A stretch of DNA of 64,000 nt from JAGVPT01 sp963772165 (GTDB taxonomy: Bacteria > Bacteroidota > Ignavibacteria > UBA10030 > UBA8401): the NCBI GenBank assembly GCA_963772165.1, contig CAVYWA010000009.1, positions 372,001 through 436,000 of the forward strand, written 5' to 3'. The notes beneath the pieces were generated by a model. It made no database searches and was not told the DNA's origin. It saw only the letters and a list, made by a program, of their open reading frames with translations. The position numbers were made by a program, and so were the translations under genes. Each line of letters starts with the position of its first letter. Position 1 is the stretch's first letter. This document shows, piece by piece, positions 54,856 through 62,950 of this stretch.

Positions 54856-55290
54856 ATGTTGTTCCGGTATGAACCAATAGTTTTTGAAGAATTGTTTTCA
54901 CCTGCGGCTCCGGTCGAGTGGGCGTTTCCCGATGTGTTCGCTCGGTTCGCCGTCGTTGATCGAACGAACGATTATCCGTCCGTTACCGTCGCAGAAGATA
55001 AAGATGGAGTGCATGTCGTCGCGGAGATTCCGGGAATTCCAAAAGAAGATGTGAAGCTTCAGCTTCATGATGGAACGCTCACGATCAGTGGCGAAAGGAA
55101 GTCGCCCGAAAAGGCAGACGATGCAGAAGTGCTTCGCCGGGAAATTCGGTATGGGACATTCTCTCGGACAATTCAATTGCCTGAGAGTATCGATACGGAA
55201 AAAGTCACGGCTGATTATGCCAACGGCGTGCTGCGGATTGCGATTCCTAAACGTGAAGCGGCAAAACCAAAAGAGATTTCTATTCGTTAA
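54856..55290 (+). CDS. Hsp20/alpha-crystallin small heat-shock protein, copy 1
   Basis: A 144-residue ATP-independent chaperone that holds unfolding proteins. The alpha-crystallin domain spans residues about 35-135 (VHVVAEIPGIPKEDVKLQLHDGTLTISGERK...GVLRIAIPKRE). It has a strong AGGAGG ribosome site and is first of three tandem family members. No CIRCE box was found upstream. Confidence 0.92.
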   Translation: MLFRYEPIVFEELFSPAAPVEWAFPDVFARFAVVDRTNDYPSVTVAEDKDGVHVVAEIPGIPKEDVKLQLHDGTLTISGERKSPEKADDAEVLRREIRYGTFSRTIQLPESIDTEKVTADYANGVLRIAIPKREAAKPKEISIR

Positions 55291-55310
55291 AGACAAAGGA
55301 GAATGACAGA

Positions 55311-55697
55311 ATGACACAGGAAATTGAAAAAGGAAAAATCAACGGAGAAGAATCGACCACAACAGGCACGGTCCGCGTTCTTCGACCGGCGGTCGATATC
55401 CAGGAATTAGCGGATTCGTACGTTGTGCGGCTCGATATCCCGGGAGCTGAAAAGGAAAGTATCGCTGCTCAAATCGATAAGTCGACGTTAACCGTTTCGG
55501 CGAAAATTCAGGAACGGTTTAAACAAGAGACCGGGATAGCGTATGACGGTTCGCTGCCGACGGAATACCGCCGGGAATTTTCGATTGCCGATGACGTGGA
55601 AACCCAGGCAGTCGATGCGGCCTACGAATTAGGTGTTTTGAAAATTACATTGAAGAAAAAACAACAGTTTCTGCCAAAAGAAATAAAAATCGCATAA
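55311..55697 (+). CDS. Hsp20/alpha-crystallin small heat-shock protein, copy 2
   Basis: A 128-residue family member with a divergent crystallin domain: SYVVRLDIPGAEKESIAAQIDKSTLTVSAKIQ...AAYELGVLKITLKKK. Shorter and more diverged than copies 1 and 3, with a charged Gly-poor start (TQEIEKGKINGEE). It begins 20 bases after copy 1, so the genes are co-transcribed. Confidence 0.9.
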   Translation: MTQEIEKGKINGEESTTTGTVRVLRPAVDIQELADSYVVRLDIPGAEKESIAAQIDKSTLTVSAKIQERFKQETGIAYDGSLPTEYRREFSIADDVETQAVDAAYELGVLKITLKKKQQFLPKEIKIA

Positions 55698-55736
55698 TAC
55701 TCTTAAAGGCTTGTTTTTGAAGAAAGGAGAATTACG

Positions 55737-56225
55737 ATGTCACTCATGAAACGAAATCCGAATAAAGAGATGGAGCTGTGGAATAAAGAACTCCCGATTC
55801 CGCGTGTTCTGGACAGGCTCCATCATGAGATGAACCGCGTATTCAGCGATTTCTTCAGAGGCGATCTGGTCGATGACGGATCCTTCTTTTCCGGCAGCTG
55901 GTCGCCGGCTGTGGATGTTTCCGAAACGGACGATTCATACATTATCCGTGCGGAGCTTCCCGGGATGAAGAAAGAGGACGTCAAGGTCACGGTCAATAAT
56001 TCGCTCATCACAATACAAGGCGAGAAGAAAATTGAATCGGAAGAAAAAGACCGGACCTATCACCGCATTGAACGAAGCTACGGTTCATTCGAGCGCTCGT
56101 TCAACCTTCCAAGTGCAGTGAAGAGCGGCAGTATCGAAGCAAAATACGACGAAGGGCTTCTGACAGTCACTCTTCCCAAAACAGAAGAGGCAAAAGAAAA
56201 AGTGCACGACATAAAGATTAAATGA
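55737..56225 (+). CDS. Hsp20/alpha-crystallin small heat-shock protein, copy 3
   Basis: A 162-residue classic Hsp20: a helical N-terminus (VLDRLHHEMNRVFSDFFRGD), then the crystallin domain (WSPAVDVSETDDSYIIRAELPGMKKEDVKVTVNNSLITIQGEKK) and a conserved GLLTVTLPKTEEAKEK end. AAAGGAG ribosome site. Last of the tandem set, followed by a bidirectional terminator. Confidence 0.95.
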   Translation: MSLMKRNPNKEMELWNKELPIPRVLDRLHHEMNRVFSDFFRGDLVDDGSFFSGSWSPAVDVSETDDSYIIRAELPGMKKEDVKVTVNNSLITIQGEKKIESEEKDRTYHRIERSYGSFERSFNLPSAVKSGSIEAKYDEGLLTVTLPKTEEAKEKVHDIKIK

Positions 56226-56300
56226 TTCCGCGGATTGCTCAGCTTTAGCGCAGAGGACAGATCTCGCGGATCGCAGCGCCTTTAGCGAGGTTGTGGAGAA

Positions 56301-56340
56301 AAATAAAACAGCCCGGCGAAAAAACCGGGCTGTTTTATTT
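56301..56340. terminator. Bidirectional terminator between Hsp20 and FKBP genes
   Basis: AAATAAAACAGCCCGG pairs with CCGGGCTGTTTTATTT around CGAAAAAA. With A runs on one side and T runs on the other it can stop both converging transcripts. Confidence 0.92.
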
Positions 56341-56356
56341 TCAGTGCAGCCGTTCT

Positions 56357-57046
56357 TTATTTTATCGATAACAATTCAACTTCAAAGATGAGTGTTGCAT
56401 TCGGACCGATCGTTTGTCCTGCACCCCGCTCGCCGTATGCGAGGTTCGCCGGAACAAACAACTGCCACTTCGCCCCAACTTTCATGTGCTGCAGTGCCTC
56501 GGTCCATCCCGGAATAACACCGCTCACGGGAAAGGTTGCCGGCTCTCCGCGTTTATACGAATTATCGAATTCTGTTCCGTCGATCAACGTGCCGCGGTAG
56601 TTCGTCGTGACCGTGTCGTAGAGCTTAGGCATTTTCCCAGCACCTTCAACGATCACTTTGTATTGAAGGCCGCTTGCTAACGTGATGACGCTGTCTTTCT
56701 TCTTATTCGCCGCCAAAAACGCTTCGCCTTCCTTCTGGTTTTTCTCCGCAAGCTCTCCGGCTTTCTTAGCCTGCTTCTCCACCATTTCCTGCTGAAATGC
56801 CGTCATGATTTGTTGAATTTCTTCGTCGCTCAAAAGAAGCTTTTGGTCGGTAAACGCATCTTTGAGTCCTTTAAAAAGAAGCTCAGGGTCAATATCGATT
56901 CCCTGCTTTTTCAGGTTCTTGGCAATATCGGTTCCAATGATGTAACTGACCTTGTCCTTTTCCGTTGTTAGCACCGGCTTCGTTTGCGCGCTGAGTTCAA
57001 TTGCCATGGCGACAATGCACAACAGCATGATGCAAAATTGTTTCAT
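56357..57046 (-). CDS. Exported FKBP-type peptidyl-prolyl isomerase (FkpA/Mip-like)
   Basis: A 229-residue periplasmic or surface foldase. Signal peptide (MKQFCIMLLCIVAMAIELSAQ), an FKBP_N helical dimerisation region (residues about 25-115, VSYIIGTDIAKNLKKQGIDIDPELLFKGLKDAF), then the FKBP domain with YRGTLIDGTEFDNSY, FPVSGVIPGWTEALQHMKVGAKWQLFVPANLAYGERG and IGPNATLIFEVELL. All key active-site residues appear present. It lies downstream of a thioredoxin-fold gene on the same strand. Confidence 0.94.
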   Translation of the reverse strand: MKQFCIMLLCIVAMAIELSAQTKPVLTTEKDKVSYIIGTDIAKNLKKQGIDIDPELLFKGLKDAFTDQKLLLSDEEIQQIMTAFQQEMVEKQAKKAGELAEKNQKEGEAFLAANKKKDSVITLASGLQYKVIVEGAGKMPKLYDTVTTNYRGTLIDGTEFDNSYKRGEPATFPVSGVIPGWTEALQHMKVGAKWQLFVPANLAYGERGAGQTIGPNATLIFEVELLSIK

Positions 57047-57300
57047 CTGGTTCTCCTTCTGGTAAGAAAAAATTTATGGATGCAGGCTTTTCCTGCATAA
57101 GATCCCGGGGGCAGCGGCATATACCGAGGCTGTTAAGCAGGTGACGGAGTTAAAATACAATTTTTTCTTAACGTTTCCAAGCATGCTTCGGGATTCCATG
57201 TAGTGCCTCAATTTTTTTGGCAAGAAGTAACAACTCGGGTATCGAGTCTGGCGTGAAAATGCAGACGAAGAAGGTGTCGTTTATCAAATAATAACGCGGA

Positions 57301-57328
57301 GGGAACCGCTTCCCCGGAGATGGTTCCC
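57301..57328 (-). terminator. Possible hairpin downstream of the thioredoxin gene
   Basis: GGGAACC and GGTTCCC form a seven-pair stem with a 14-base loop just after the stop at 57340. No strong T run follows on the minus strand, so function as a terminator is uncertain. Confidence 0.35.
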
Positions 57329-57339
57329 TTGAATTTATT

Positions 57340-57861
57340 TCACGGCGCCCACTTTTTGAGGAACGCAAGCACTTTGTCGTGATCGTGTCCTTGGCCGGAT
57401 TCCAATTCACCGGTGTCCTGCGACCAGAGCAGCGCCCCGTCGGTGTTGAGCACAAAAAAATGCGGGTACCCCGGAATTTTTGGGTATGTAGAGAGAAAGT
57501 CTTTATTCTCGTTTCCCTTGCTGAAATTGACCTTCACATAAATGAATTTCTCATGAAGAAAATCGGCGACGTCCTTATTCTTCTCCCAGAAGTTGTCGAG
57601 GTAGTGACACCATTTGCACCAGTTGCCCCCAACATCCAGCAAGATTCGCTTGCCGGTTCTCTTTGCTTCCACAACCGCATCTTGTACATCTTTTGCCGGG
57701 TTGCGTGTTGAATCGAATTCTGCAACTGCGACATACCGCACCTGCATGGAATCTTTTTTTTGAGCGACAAGAGCAACGGTGCTCACCGTAAACAATAAAA
57801 AGAGTGCAATTGCCGCAACGCCGGATTTACCCATCGTGCCTCCAGGAATAATTATAATCAC
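57340..57861 (-). CDS. Exported thioredoxin-fold protein
   Basis: A 173-residue protein with a hydrophobic signal (VAAIALFLLFTVSTVALVAQ) and a thioredoxin-like domain carrying a CXXC redox site in GGNWCKWCHYLDNFW, followed by PGYPHFFVLNTDGALLW with the cis-Pro region. This is the DUF255/thioredoxin_7 style of periplasmic thiol proteins (WCKWC). A start at a second Met (MGKSG, 27 bases later) is also reasonable because the signal follows it directly. Confidence 0.88.
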   Translation of the reverse strand: MIIIIPGGTMGKSGVAAIALFLLFTVSTVALVAQKKDSMQVRYVAVAEFDSTRNPAKDVQDAVVEAKRTGKRILLDVGGNWCKWCHYLDNFWEKNKDVADFLHEKFIYVKVNFSKGNENKDFLSTYPKIPGYPHFFVLNTDGALLWSQDTGELESGQGHDHDKVLAFLKKWAP

Positions 57862-58116
57862 TTCGACATTGTTGACCGTTCAATTTCACCGACACGGCAG
57901 ACAATGGCTGCCGCAATCAGCTGATTGTGCTTTAATGTCTTTTGCTCATTTCCCTATAAATATAAAGGGTTTAGAGTGCTTTAGCAAAGATGAAAGTTGC
58001 CTCAAAGCCCGGAATAATGACTTTCAGAATGGAACAAAATCGCCTATTCTTCCGTATAAACTAATATATACGCTACATTTTGTCCTTTAGAAAGCCATTC
58101 AAGATTTGATCTCCTT

Positions 58117-58224
58117 AGAGGCCATCTCGAAAGTAGTCATGCAAGGGGCACAGATCACCGGTCCCCGTGAACTTGACGGTCGTCGAGGGATCTTTCTTCT
58201 CGAATGAATTTTTGAGATGGCTCT
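58117..58224. repeat. Inverted-repeat element GAGATGGC-type
   Basis: AGAGGCCATCTCGAAA (58117-58132) and TTTTTGAGATGGCTCT (58209-58224) are near complements flanking 76 bases. This is the only structured part of the 57862-58264 gap, which otherwise shows no gene. Confidence 0.5.
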
Positions 58225-58264
58225 AATAATTTTTAGCATCATACAATAACAACCGGAGGAAAAC

Positions 58265-58942
58265 ATGGAAAAAAAATTTTGGGCCTCAATGCTGATCATT
58301 GGGGCTACCCTTTACACAACATCGTTCGCAGGGTCGCCGAATGACACACCTTTCGAGCCGAACCTCGATAAACTTGTTAGCGGCGACGGTTGGACCGTCG
58401 TTAACCGAAATGCAAGGCTCATGAATGAAGACGGAATGAAAGTTGCCCACTTTGAGGGCAATGCGGGAGACGGGATTGCATGGCTGGAAAATTACGAGTT
58501 CTCGAACGGCACTATCGAATTTGATGTGCGTGGAGAGAATGTTTTCCAGAGAAGTTTCGTGGGTATTGCGTTCCATGGTAGTGGAGATACACAGTACGAA
58601 GCAATTTATTTCCGGCCTTTCAATTTTACAGCCGGAGATTCCCTTAGGAAAATTCATTCCATCCAATATATTGCTCCGCCACTCTACGGATGGCAGAAAA
58701 TACGTGCTGAACATCCCGGCGTTTACGAACAACCGGTGCAGCCCATCCCGGACCCAAACGGATGGTTCCATGTGCGCATAGTTGTCGATGCCACCACAGT
58801 AAGTGTCTTCGTGAACAACGCTCAAAAACCAAGCCTAGAGGTAGCGAGGCTGAGCGACGTGAAGAGCGGAAAAATCGGAATGTGGGTCGGCGATAATTCG
58901 GGAGGGGATTTTGCGCACCTGCGGATTATTCCCGCAAAATGA
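58265..58942 (+). CDS. Exported concanavalin/LamG-like (family-16-type) protein
   Basis: A 225-residue protein with signal peptide MEKKFWASMLIIGATLYTTSFA. The mature part is a beta-sandwich of the kind seen in DUF1080/3-keto-disaccharide-hydrolase-like proteins: YEFSNGTIEFDVRGENVFQRSFVGIAFHGS, YEAIYFRPFNF, and GWFHVRIVVDATTVSVFVNNAQKP...SGKIGMWVGDNSGGDFAHLRI. No catalytic claim can be made. GGAGG ribosome site. Monocistronic, with a terminator behind it. Confidence 0.85.
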   Translation: MEKKFWASMLIIGATLYTTSFAGSPNDTPFEPNLDKLVSGDGWTVVNRNARLMNEDGMKVAHFEGNAGDGIAWLENYEFSNGTIEFDVRGENVFQRSFVGIAFHGSGDTQYEAIYFRPFNFTAGDSLRKIHSIQYIAPPLYGWQKIRAEHPGVYEQPVQPIPDPNGWFHVRIVVDATTVSVFVNNAQKPSLEVARLSDVKSGKIGMWVGDNSGGDFAHLRIIPAK

Positions 58943-58998
58943 TTCCACGCAAAAGATATTTGACTGTCTTGCAATAACGACGGCAAAGGCTTGTAGAC

Positions 58999-59036
58999 AA
59001 AAAAATGCCCGGGCGATTAATCAGCCGGGCATTTTT
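58999..59036 (+). terminator. Rho-independent terminator after the LamG-like gene
   Basis: AAATGCCCGG (around 59003-59012) pairs with CCGGGCATTT (59024-59033), flanked by A and T runs. It probably works both ways and would also bound the remnant region to its right. Confidence 0.85.
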
Positions 59037-59049
59037 GTTGCATCTTTTT

Positions 59050-59140
59050 TTATTTCGACCATGACTGAAGTTCGATCACATTGCCTTCGGGTCCATAACA
59101 TAGCACCAGGTTACTTTCGAAACGGCTGACACCGGCAAAG
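59050..59140 (-). pseudogene. C-terminal remnant of a VOC/glyoxalase-family gene
   Basis: Reading leftwards, the frame gives FAGVSRFESNLVLCYGPEGNVIELQSWSK and then a stop at 59050-59052. The DPEGN-VIELQ ending is the characteristic last strand of VOC (glyoxalase/dioxygenase) domains. Nothing of the roughly 100 upstream residues remains, because the SPFH remnant begins immediately. Confidence 0.7.
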
Positions 59141-59425
59141 TCACAATTTCACCGACAGCTTTTCCGCGACACGCAATTGCATCGCTTCCATGCCTCCATC
59201 AGATTTAACAGCCGCTGCGATTGCTTTCATATCGTCTGCCGCTGCATTAATTTGTTTCTGACGAACCGCTTCCGCCTCAAAAACCACTTTTTGCTTCTGC
59301 CCTTGGGCAACATTTATTGCAGACTGCTTTTCACCCACTGATTGAAGTATATTGGTTCTTTTCTCGCCGTTCCGCCTGCATCTGTTTTTCCATCGCAATC
59401 AGGACGGTTTTCGTCGGAATGTAAG
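59141..59425 (-). pseudogene. C-terminal remnant of a SPFH/band-7 (stomatin-like) gene
   Basis: One frame gives TVLIAMEKQMQAERREK. It then shifts to KRTNILQSVGEKQSAINVAQGQKQKVVFEAEAVRQKQINAAADDM and ends EAMQLRVAEKLSVKL at 59141. The alternating Gln/Lys/Glu/Ala heptads with RQ-INAA wording are typical of the coiled coil after a band-7 domain. The SPFH domain itself is missing and there is an internal frameshift near 59345, so this is a relic. Confidence 0.75.
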
Positions 59426-59439
59426 CTACACAGCTTCTT

Positions 59440-60159
59440 CTACAGGAACATCGTAATCACGAAGATAAAGAGGAAGCCTGAAGTCGCTGCCACCGCAATT
59501 CGTGGGACGCTGTGCTCTTGGCTCTCCGGGAGAAGACTCGCAGCTCCCACAAAAATGAACTCGCCTGCAAAAACCGCCAACAGTATTGCGAGAGCATTTT
59601 TCGGAATTAGTATTAATGACGTGAGCAAAACGCCCAGCAGCGGCGCGAGACCATCCATAAAAAGAAAGAGCAATGCCTTTTTCTCCGACTGTTCGCTTTT
59701 AAGCATCAAGACCACTGTATTGATGCCGTCCGGCAGGTCATGGATTATTATTGAGAGGCCTACCAAAATGCCAATGGAGAGACGGACCTGAAATGCAATC
59801 CCCATGGTGAGACCGTCCAGGAAACTTAGCAGAATGAGGCTTCCTGCACCAAGGGGTCCCATGACATGCACCTCAGATATTATCCCATGGATAGGATGAG
59901 CTGAGAAATACTTCTCGAGAATTATAAAAAATAGAAACGACAATACAACCGACATCATGATATCCTTAACCGGGATACCGAAGTTATTTGCGATGTCCAA
60001 GCTTTCGGGCAGGATTTCCATTAGCGCGACGGTTAAGATGCTCCCTGCTGCAAAAGCAAATATAATTGAAAGACTTTTTTTGAATTTCAAAACAATGAAC
60101 CCGCCGATGAGCGTCGACAAAAATGTTATCAAGGCTAATATTATTGCCGTGAGGTTCAT
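59440..60159 (-). CDS. ZIP-family divalent metal transporter
   Basis: A 239-residue polytopic inner-membrane protein with about eight helices. The ZIP pattern appears as AAGSILTVALMEILPESL, GLTMGIAFQVRLSIGILVGLSIIIHDLPDGINTVVLML (the conserved metal-site helix pair with HDLPDG) and FVGAASLLPESQEH. Members import zinc, iron or manganese. The gene is intact although remnants lie on both sides. Confidence 0.9.
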   Translation of the reverse strand: MNLTAIILALITFLSTLIGGFIVLKFKKSLSIIFAFAAGSILTVALMEILPESLDIANNFGIPVKDIMMSVVLSFLFFIILEKYFSAHPIHGIISEVHVMGPLGAGSLILLSFLDGLTMGIAFQVRLSIGILVGLSIIIHDLPDGINTVVLMLKSEQSEKKALLFLFMDGLAPLLGVLLTSLILIPKNALAILLAVFAGEFIFVGAASLLPESQEHSVPRIAVAATSGFLFIFVITMFL

Positions 60160-60295
60160 TTCAATTCTCCTATTCGAAAAGAAACCGTCATTATGGGTGT
60201 AGCGGTAATCAGCATGTGATTGATTATTGCTTTTCTTACGCTGCGCCGGTTAAGCGTCTGGACGCGCCGAGGAATTTATCCCCATAATGTCCCGA

Positions 60296-60436
60296 TCAGT
60301 TTCCGATGCACATGACTGGTAAGATGTCAGTTCTGTAAGGATTGTTCCCCTCCTGAATCCAGTGAGCGCGCAACTCGGGCAATGGCACATTAATTATGGC
60401 AAACACCAGGGCAAGAAATTGGATTGAACGTTTCAT
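60296..60436 (-). pseudogene. N-terminal fragment of an exported protein gene
   Basis: An AGGGA ribosome site and ATG at 60436 start MKRSIQFLALVFAIINVPLPELRAHWIQEGNNPY, a signal peptide followed by a W-I-Q...NPY start resembling the first residues of BNR/T9SS-type surface proteins. A stop comes at codon 47. It is too short to be a functional member, and I read it as a truncated gene. Confidence 0.5.
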
Positions 60437-60665
60437 AATATTTATCCCTAATTGGTAGGAATGCCATTGTAACTAACCTCAGTAATACCACTAATTTGTT
60501 CGTGGTTCTAACGGACCAGAGCCAGTCTGCAGACAGACTATCCCCAAAAACACGAAAACCTCCATCATCAACATCGAATCCGGAGGTTTCATTTCTTACC
60601 GTTTCCGCCCCGAATCGGTTCTATAATCGCAAAAATGTAGCAGTAATCGAAGCGAGAATCAAGAA

Positions 60666-60698
60666 TAAAAAAGGCCCGACGTGGGGAGAACATCGGGC
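60666..60698 (-). terminator. Terminator behind the T9SS tail remnant
   Basis: On the minus strand GCCCGA...TCGGGC is followed by a T-rich run (CCTTTTTTATT). It lies just 22 bases after the stop of the T9SS remnant, as expected for a former gene end. Confidence 0.65.
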
Positions 60699-60719
60699 TA
60701 TGATTTATCGATGAAAGAT

Positions 60720-60932
60720 TTACTTCACCACCACTAGCTTCTTCGTCTGCACAAAATTTCCCGCCTGTGTCCGATAGAAATACACGTCAGAGGCAAAGCT
60801 CGAAGCGTCGAACGTGGCGTTGTAAAGACCGGGCTCCTTTTCCGCGTTCACAAGCTCAGTTACTTTCTGCCCGAGTGTGTTGAAGACTGAAAGTGTGATA
60901 TGTGAACGAGTCGGGATTGCGTAGCTGAGCGG
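60720..60932 (-). pseudogene. Isolated T9SS C-terminal sorting-domain remnant
   Basis: Leftward translation gives LSYAIPTRSHITLSVFNTL, then GQKVTELVNAEKEPGLYN, then ASDVYFYRTQAGNFVQTKK and a stop at 60720-60722. This is a complete type A sorting domain minus its NYPNPFNP start. It is in the same reading frame as the small ORF to its right, separated from it only by one TAA (60933-60935), so the two may once have been joined. No cargo domain is attached. Confidence 0.8.
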
Positions 60933-61247
60933 TTAAATGAGCACGTCGATTTTCTTTACTGTAGAATTGCTACCACCGACGTTGTCATTACTTGCAGCTT
61001 CATCTGTTGTAGAAAGGGGTGATTGGCTCCGGGCATTTTCGCCGGGATGATGGCCTCCATGATGAGATGACTGTGCATATTGATCGATACCATGAAGAGC
61101 TGAGGCTTTTTCTGATTCGAGTGCTTTCTTCATTTTTTCTGCAAACTCATCTTCTTTGGATGTAGAGATTTTCTCCACGACGGGTTTAAACATAAGCGAA
61201 GAAAGACTATGTATACGCAAGGTTTCTGCCTTTGAAAGGTTGCCCAT
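60933..61247 (-). CDS. Small hypothetical protein, His/Gly-rich segment
   Basis: About 104 residues from an ATG at 61247. A helical, Lys/Glu-rich first half (EDEFAEKMKKALESEKASAL) is followed by HHGGHHPGENARSQ and a Ser/Thr/Asn-rich tail ending KKIDVLI. No signal peptide and no known domain. The composition and ending are reminiscent of the His-tract protein at 36481. It may be a real small gene or the front part of a decayed T9SS-tailed gene, since the sorting tail follows in frame after its stop. Confidence 0.4.
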   Translation of the reverse strand: MGNLSKAETLRIHSLSSLMFKPVVEKISTSKEDEFAEKMKKALESEKASALHGIDQYAQSSHHGGHHPGENARSQSPLSTTDEAASNDNVGGSNSTVKKIDVLI

Positions 61248-61262
61248 ATATAGTATCGGCAA

Positions 61263-61878
61263 AAAAGTAGCTCATCATTAGTTTCAGAACTCTAATTCAT
61301 AGACATTTTCATGGTTTCTTCAGTAAAAATGTAGATCTGGCGTCCTATCGAACCCTCAGTTGTGGATAGTTCAGCAGCCGTAGAGTTCTTCTTAAATTGT
61401 CAATATTATCTTGTCAGAAGATTCTGAATAAATCCAAACGGATGAGAACTGTGAAGATGGTAATGACTCCGATATAAAATCCTCGATTTGGGGAAGTAGC
61501 TCTTTAAAAGTCTGAGGTTGAAAGCGAAACAAAAACTACGAGTTCAATTGTCTCAGCGAGCGTTGTATATTTTTTATCGAACTTTGCTTTAAATCCCGGA
61601 ATAGCTGGATCAGAATAATGTATTACACCGGATGGATTCCAGTTCGGCCCATTGAAATTCCCCTTCAAAGTGTTTATTCGTCTTAAGACAGTGTGGACAC
61701 TCCGGACACTTTTAGAACCCGGCTCATTACAGGGCAGGTCATCCGGCCATATCTTAGCAGCCGACTAAAACAGACCTTAATTTTGATTACAACAACAGTA
61801 GATTTGACTATAGGTTTCTTTGATATTGCTGCGTAAATTATCCAATATCAAAAACTTCTAACATCAAAAAGGAAAAAA
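61263..61878. other. Intergenic region without recognisable gene
   Basis: About 615 bases with stops in all frames at short spacing and no protein-like translation, strong hairpin or repeat that I can support. It must contain the promoter of the NmrA-like gene at 61879 (GGAAAAAA before the ATG). Confidence 0.5.
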
Positions 61879-62778
61879 ATGAAAATTATAGTCACAGGTT
61901 CGTTAGGAAACATCAGCAAGCCACTGACAAAAGAGTTAGTGCAAAAGGGACATGCCGTTACCGTTATCAGCAGTAAGCCCAAAAGACAAAAAGACATTGA
62001 AGCTTTGGGCGCCACCGCTGCCATAGGCTCAATAGAAGACGTCAAATTTCTCACAGCCGCTTTTACGGGGGCAGATGCCGTATATACGATGGTTCCACCG
62101 TCGTCGCAAGGCTTCAGCGACCCTAACGTTGACATGATGGAGCGCTGGGAAAAAATCACTAATAATTATGCGGAAGCCATTCAACGGTCTGGTGTGAAGC
62201 GTGTGGTCCATCTCAGCAGCATCGGCGCTCACATGGAAAAGGGGGCGGGCATCCTTATCGGCCATCATCATGCAGAGGTTATTCTGAACAAACTGCAAAA
62301 TGCGGACATCACGTTCATGCGCCCCGTTGGTTTCTACTATAATCTGTTGGGCTTTATACCTGCAATCAAAAGCATGGGCATGATAGCGTCAAACTACGGA
62401 GGCGATGATTATAAACCATGGGTGTCTCCGATAGATATTGCTGCTGCCATTGCAGAAGAAATAGTGAAACCACTTAAAGGCCGCAAAGTGTTGTATGTGG
62501 CAAGCGAAGAAATCAGCTGCAATGAAATTGCCCGCATATTGGGTGAAGCTATCGGGAAGCCGGATCTAAAATGGATAATCATTACCGGCGAACAAGTGCA
62601 AAGCGGGATGGAAAAAGCAGGAGTGCCGAAATCCATTGCTGCCGGTTTCGTGGAGATGAATGCCGCCACTCATAGCGGCTTATTGTACGAGGATTATTAC
62701 CGGAACAGGCCAACGTTAGGTAAGGTGAAAGTTAGGGACTGGGCAAAGGAATTTGCCGGCGCGTTCAATAGCAAATAA
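61879..62778 (+). CDS. NmrA-family NAD(P)-binding protein
   Basis: A 299-residue atypical short-chain dehydrogenase. The dinucleotide loop reads IIVTGSLGNISKPLTKELVQKGHAVTVIS (G-x-x-G-x-x type), with GADAVYTMVPPS and VVHLSSIGAHMEKGAG, the NmrA/azoreductase-like pattern lacking the SDR Tyr-x-x-x-Lys pair. Such proteins reduce quinones or azo compounds or act as redox sensors. It is first of three NAD(P)-binding genes in a row on this strand. Confidence 0.88.
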   Translation: MKIIVTGSLGNISKPLTKELVQKGHAVTVISSKPKRQKDIEALGATAAIGSIEDVKFLTAAFTGADAVYTMVPPSSQGFSDPNVDMMERWEKITNNYAEAIQRSGVKRVVHLSSIGAHMEKGAGILIGHHHAEVILNKLQNADITFMRPVGFYYNLLGFIPAIKSMGMIASNYGGDDYKPWVSPIDIAAAIAEEIVKPLKGRKVLYVASEEISCNEIARILGEAIGKPDLKWIIITGEQVQSGMEKAGVPKSIAAGFVEMNAATHSGLLYEDYYRNRPTLGKVKVRDWAKEFAGAFNSK

Positions 62779-62808
62779 GAGACTTCTGATTAATTCCAAA
62801 AGTACAAA

Positions 62809-62880
62809 TCACGCAAAGACGCAAAATCGCAAAATGATTTAAAAATAGGCCCCTTGCGGCTTGGCGACTTAGCGAGAGAC
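62809..62880. repeat. CGCAAAG-type intergenic palindrome
   Basis: TCACGCAAAGACGCAAAATCG is mirrored by CTTGCGGCTTGGCGACTTAGCGAG. Same family as the elements at 20314, 43291 and 49796. It lies between the NmrA-like and SDR genes. Confidence 0.7.
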
Positions 62881-62950
62881 GATTTTTCAGATGTCTCAAA
62901 TAACAAACTTCATCTACCATCAACGAACGTATCAAACAAAAAACATAATA

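Noticed and set aside
57168..57339. Possible small coding remnant after the thioredoxin gene (RYYLINDTFFVCIFTPDSIP)
   Set aside because: The translation looks mildly protein-like, but there is no start, no ribosome site and no recognised family, so it was not listed as a gene.
60496..60714. 72-codon open frame on the plus strand
   Set aside because: Passes through the minus-strand terminator of the T9SS remnant and has no recognisable feature.
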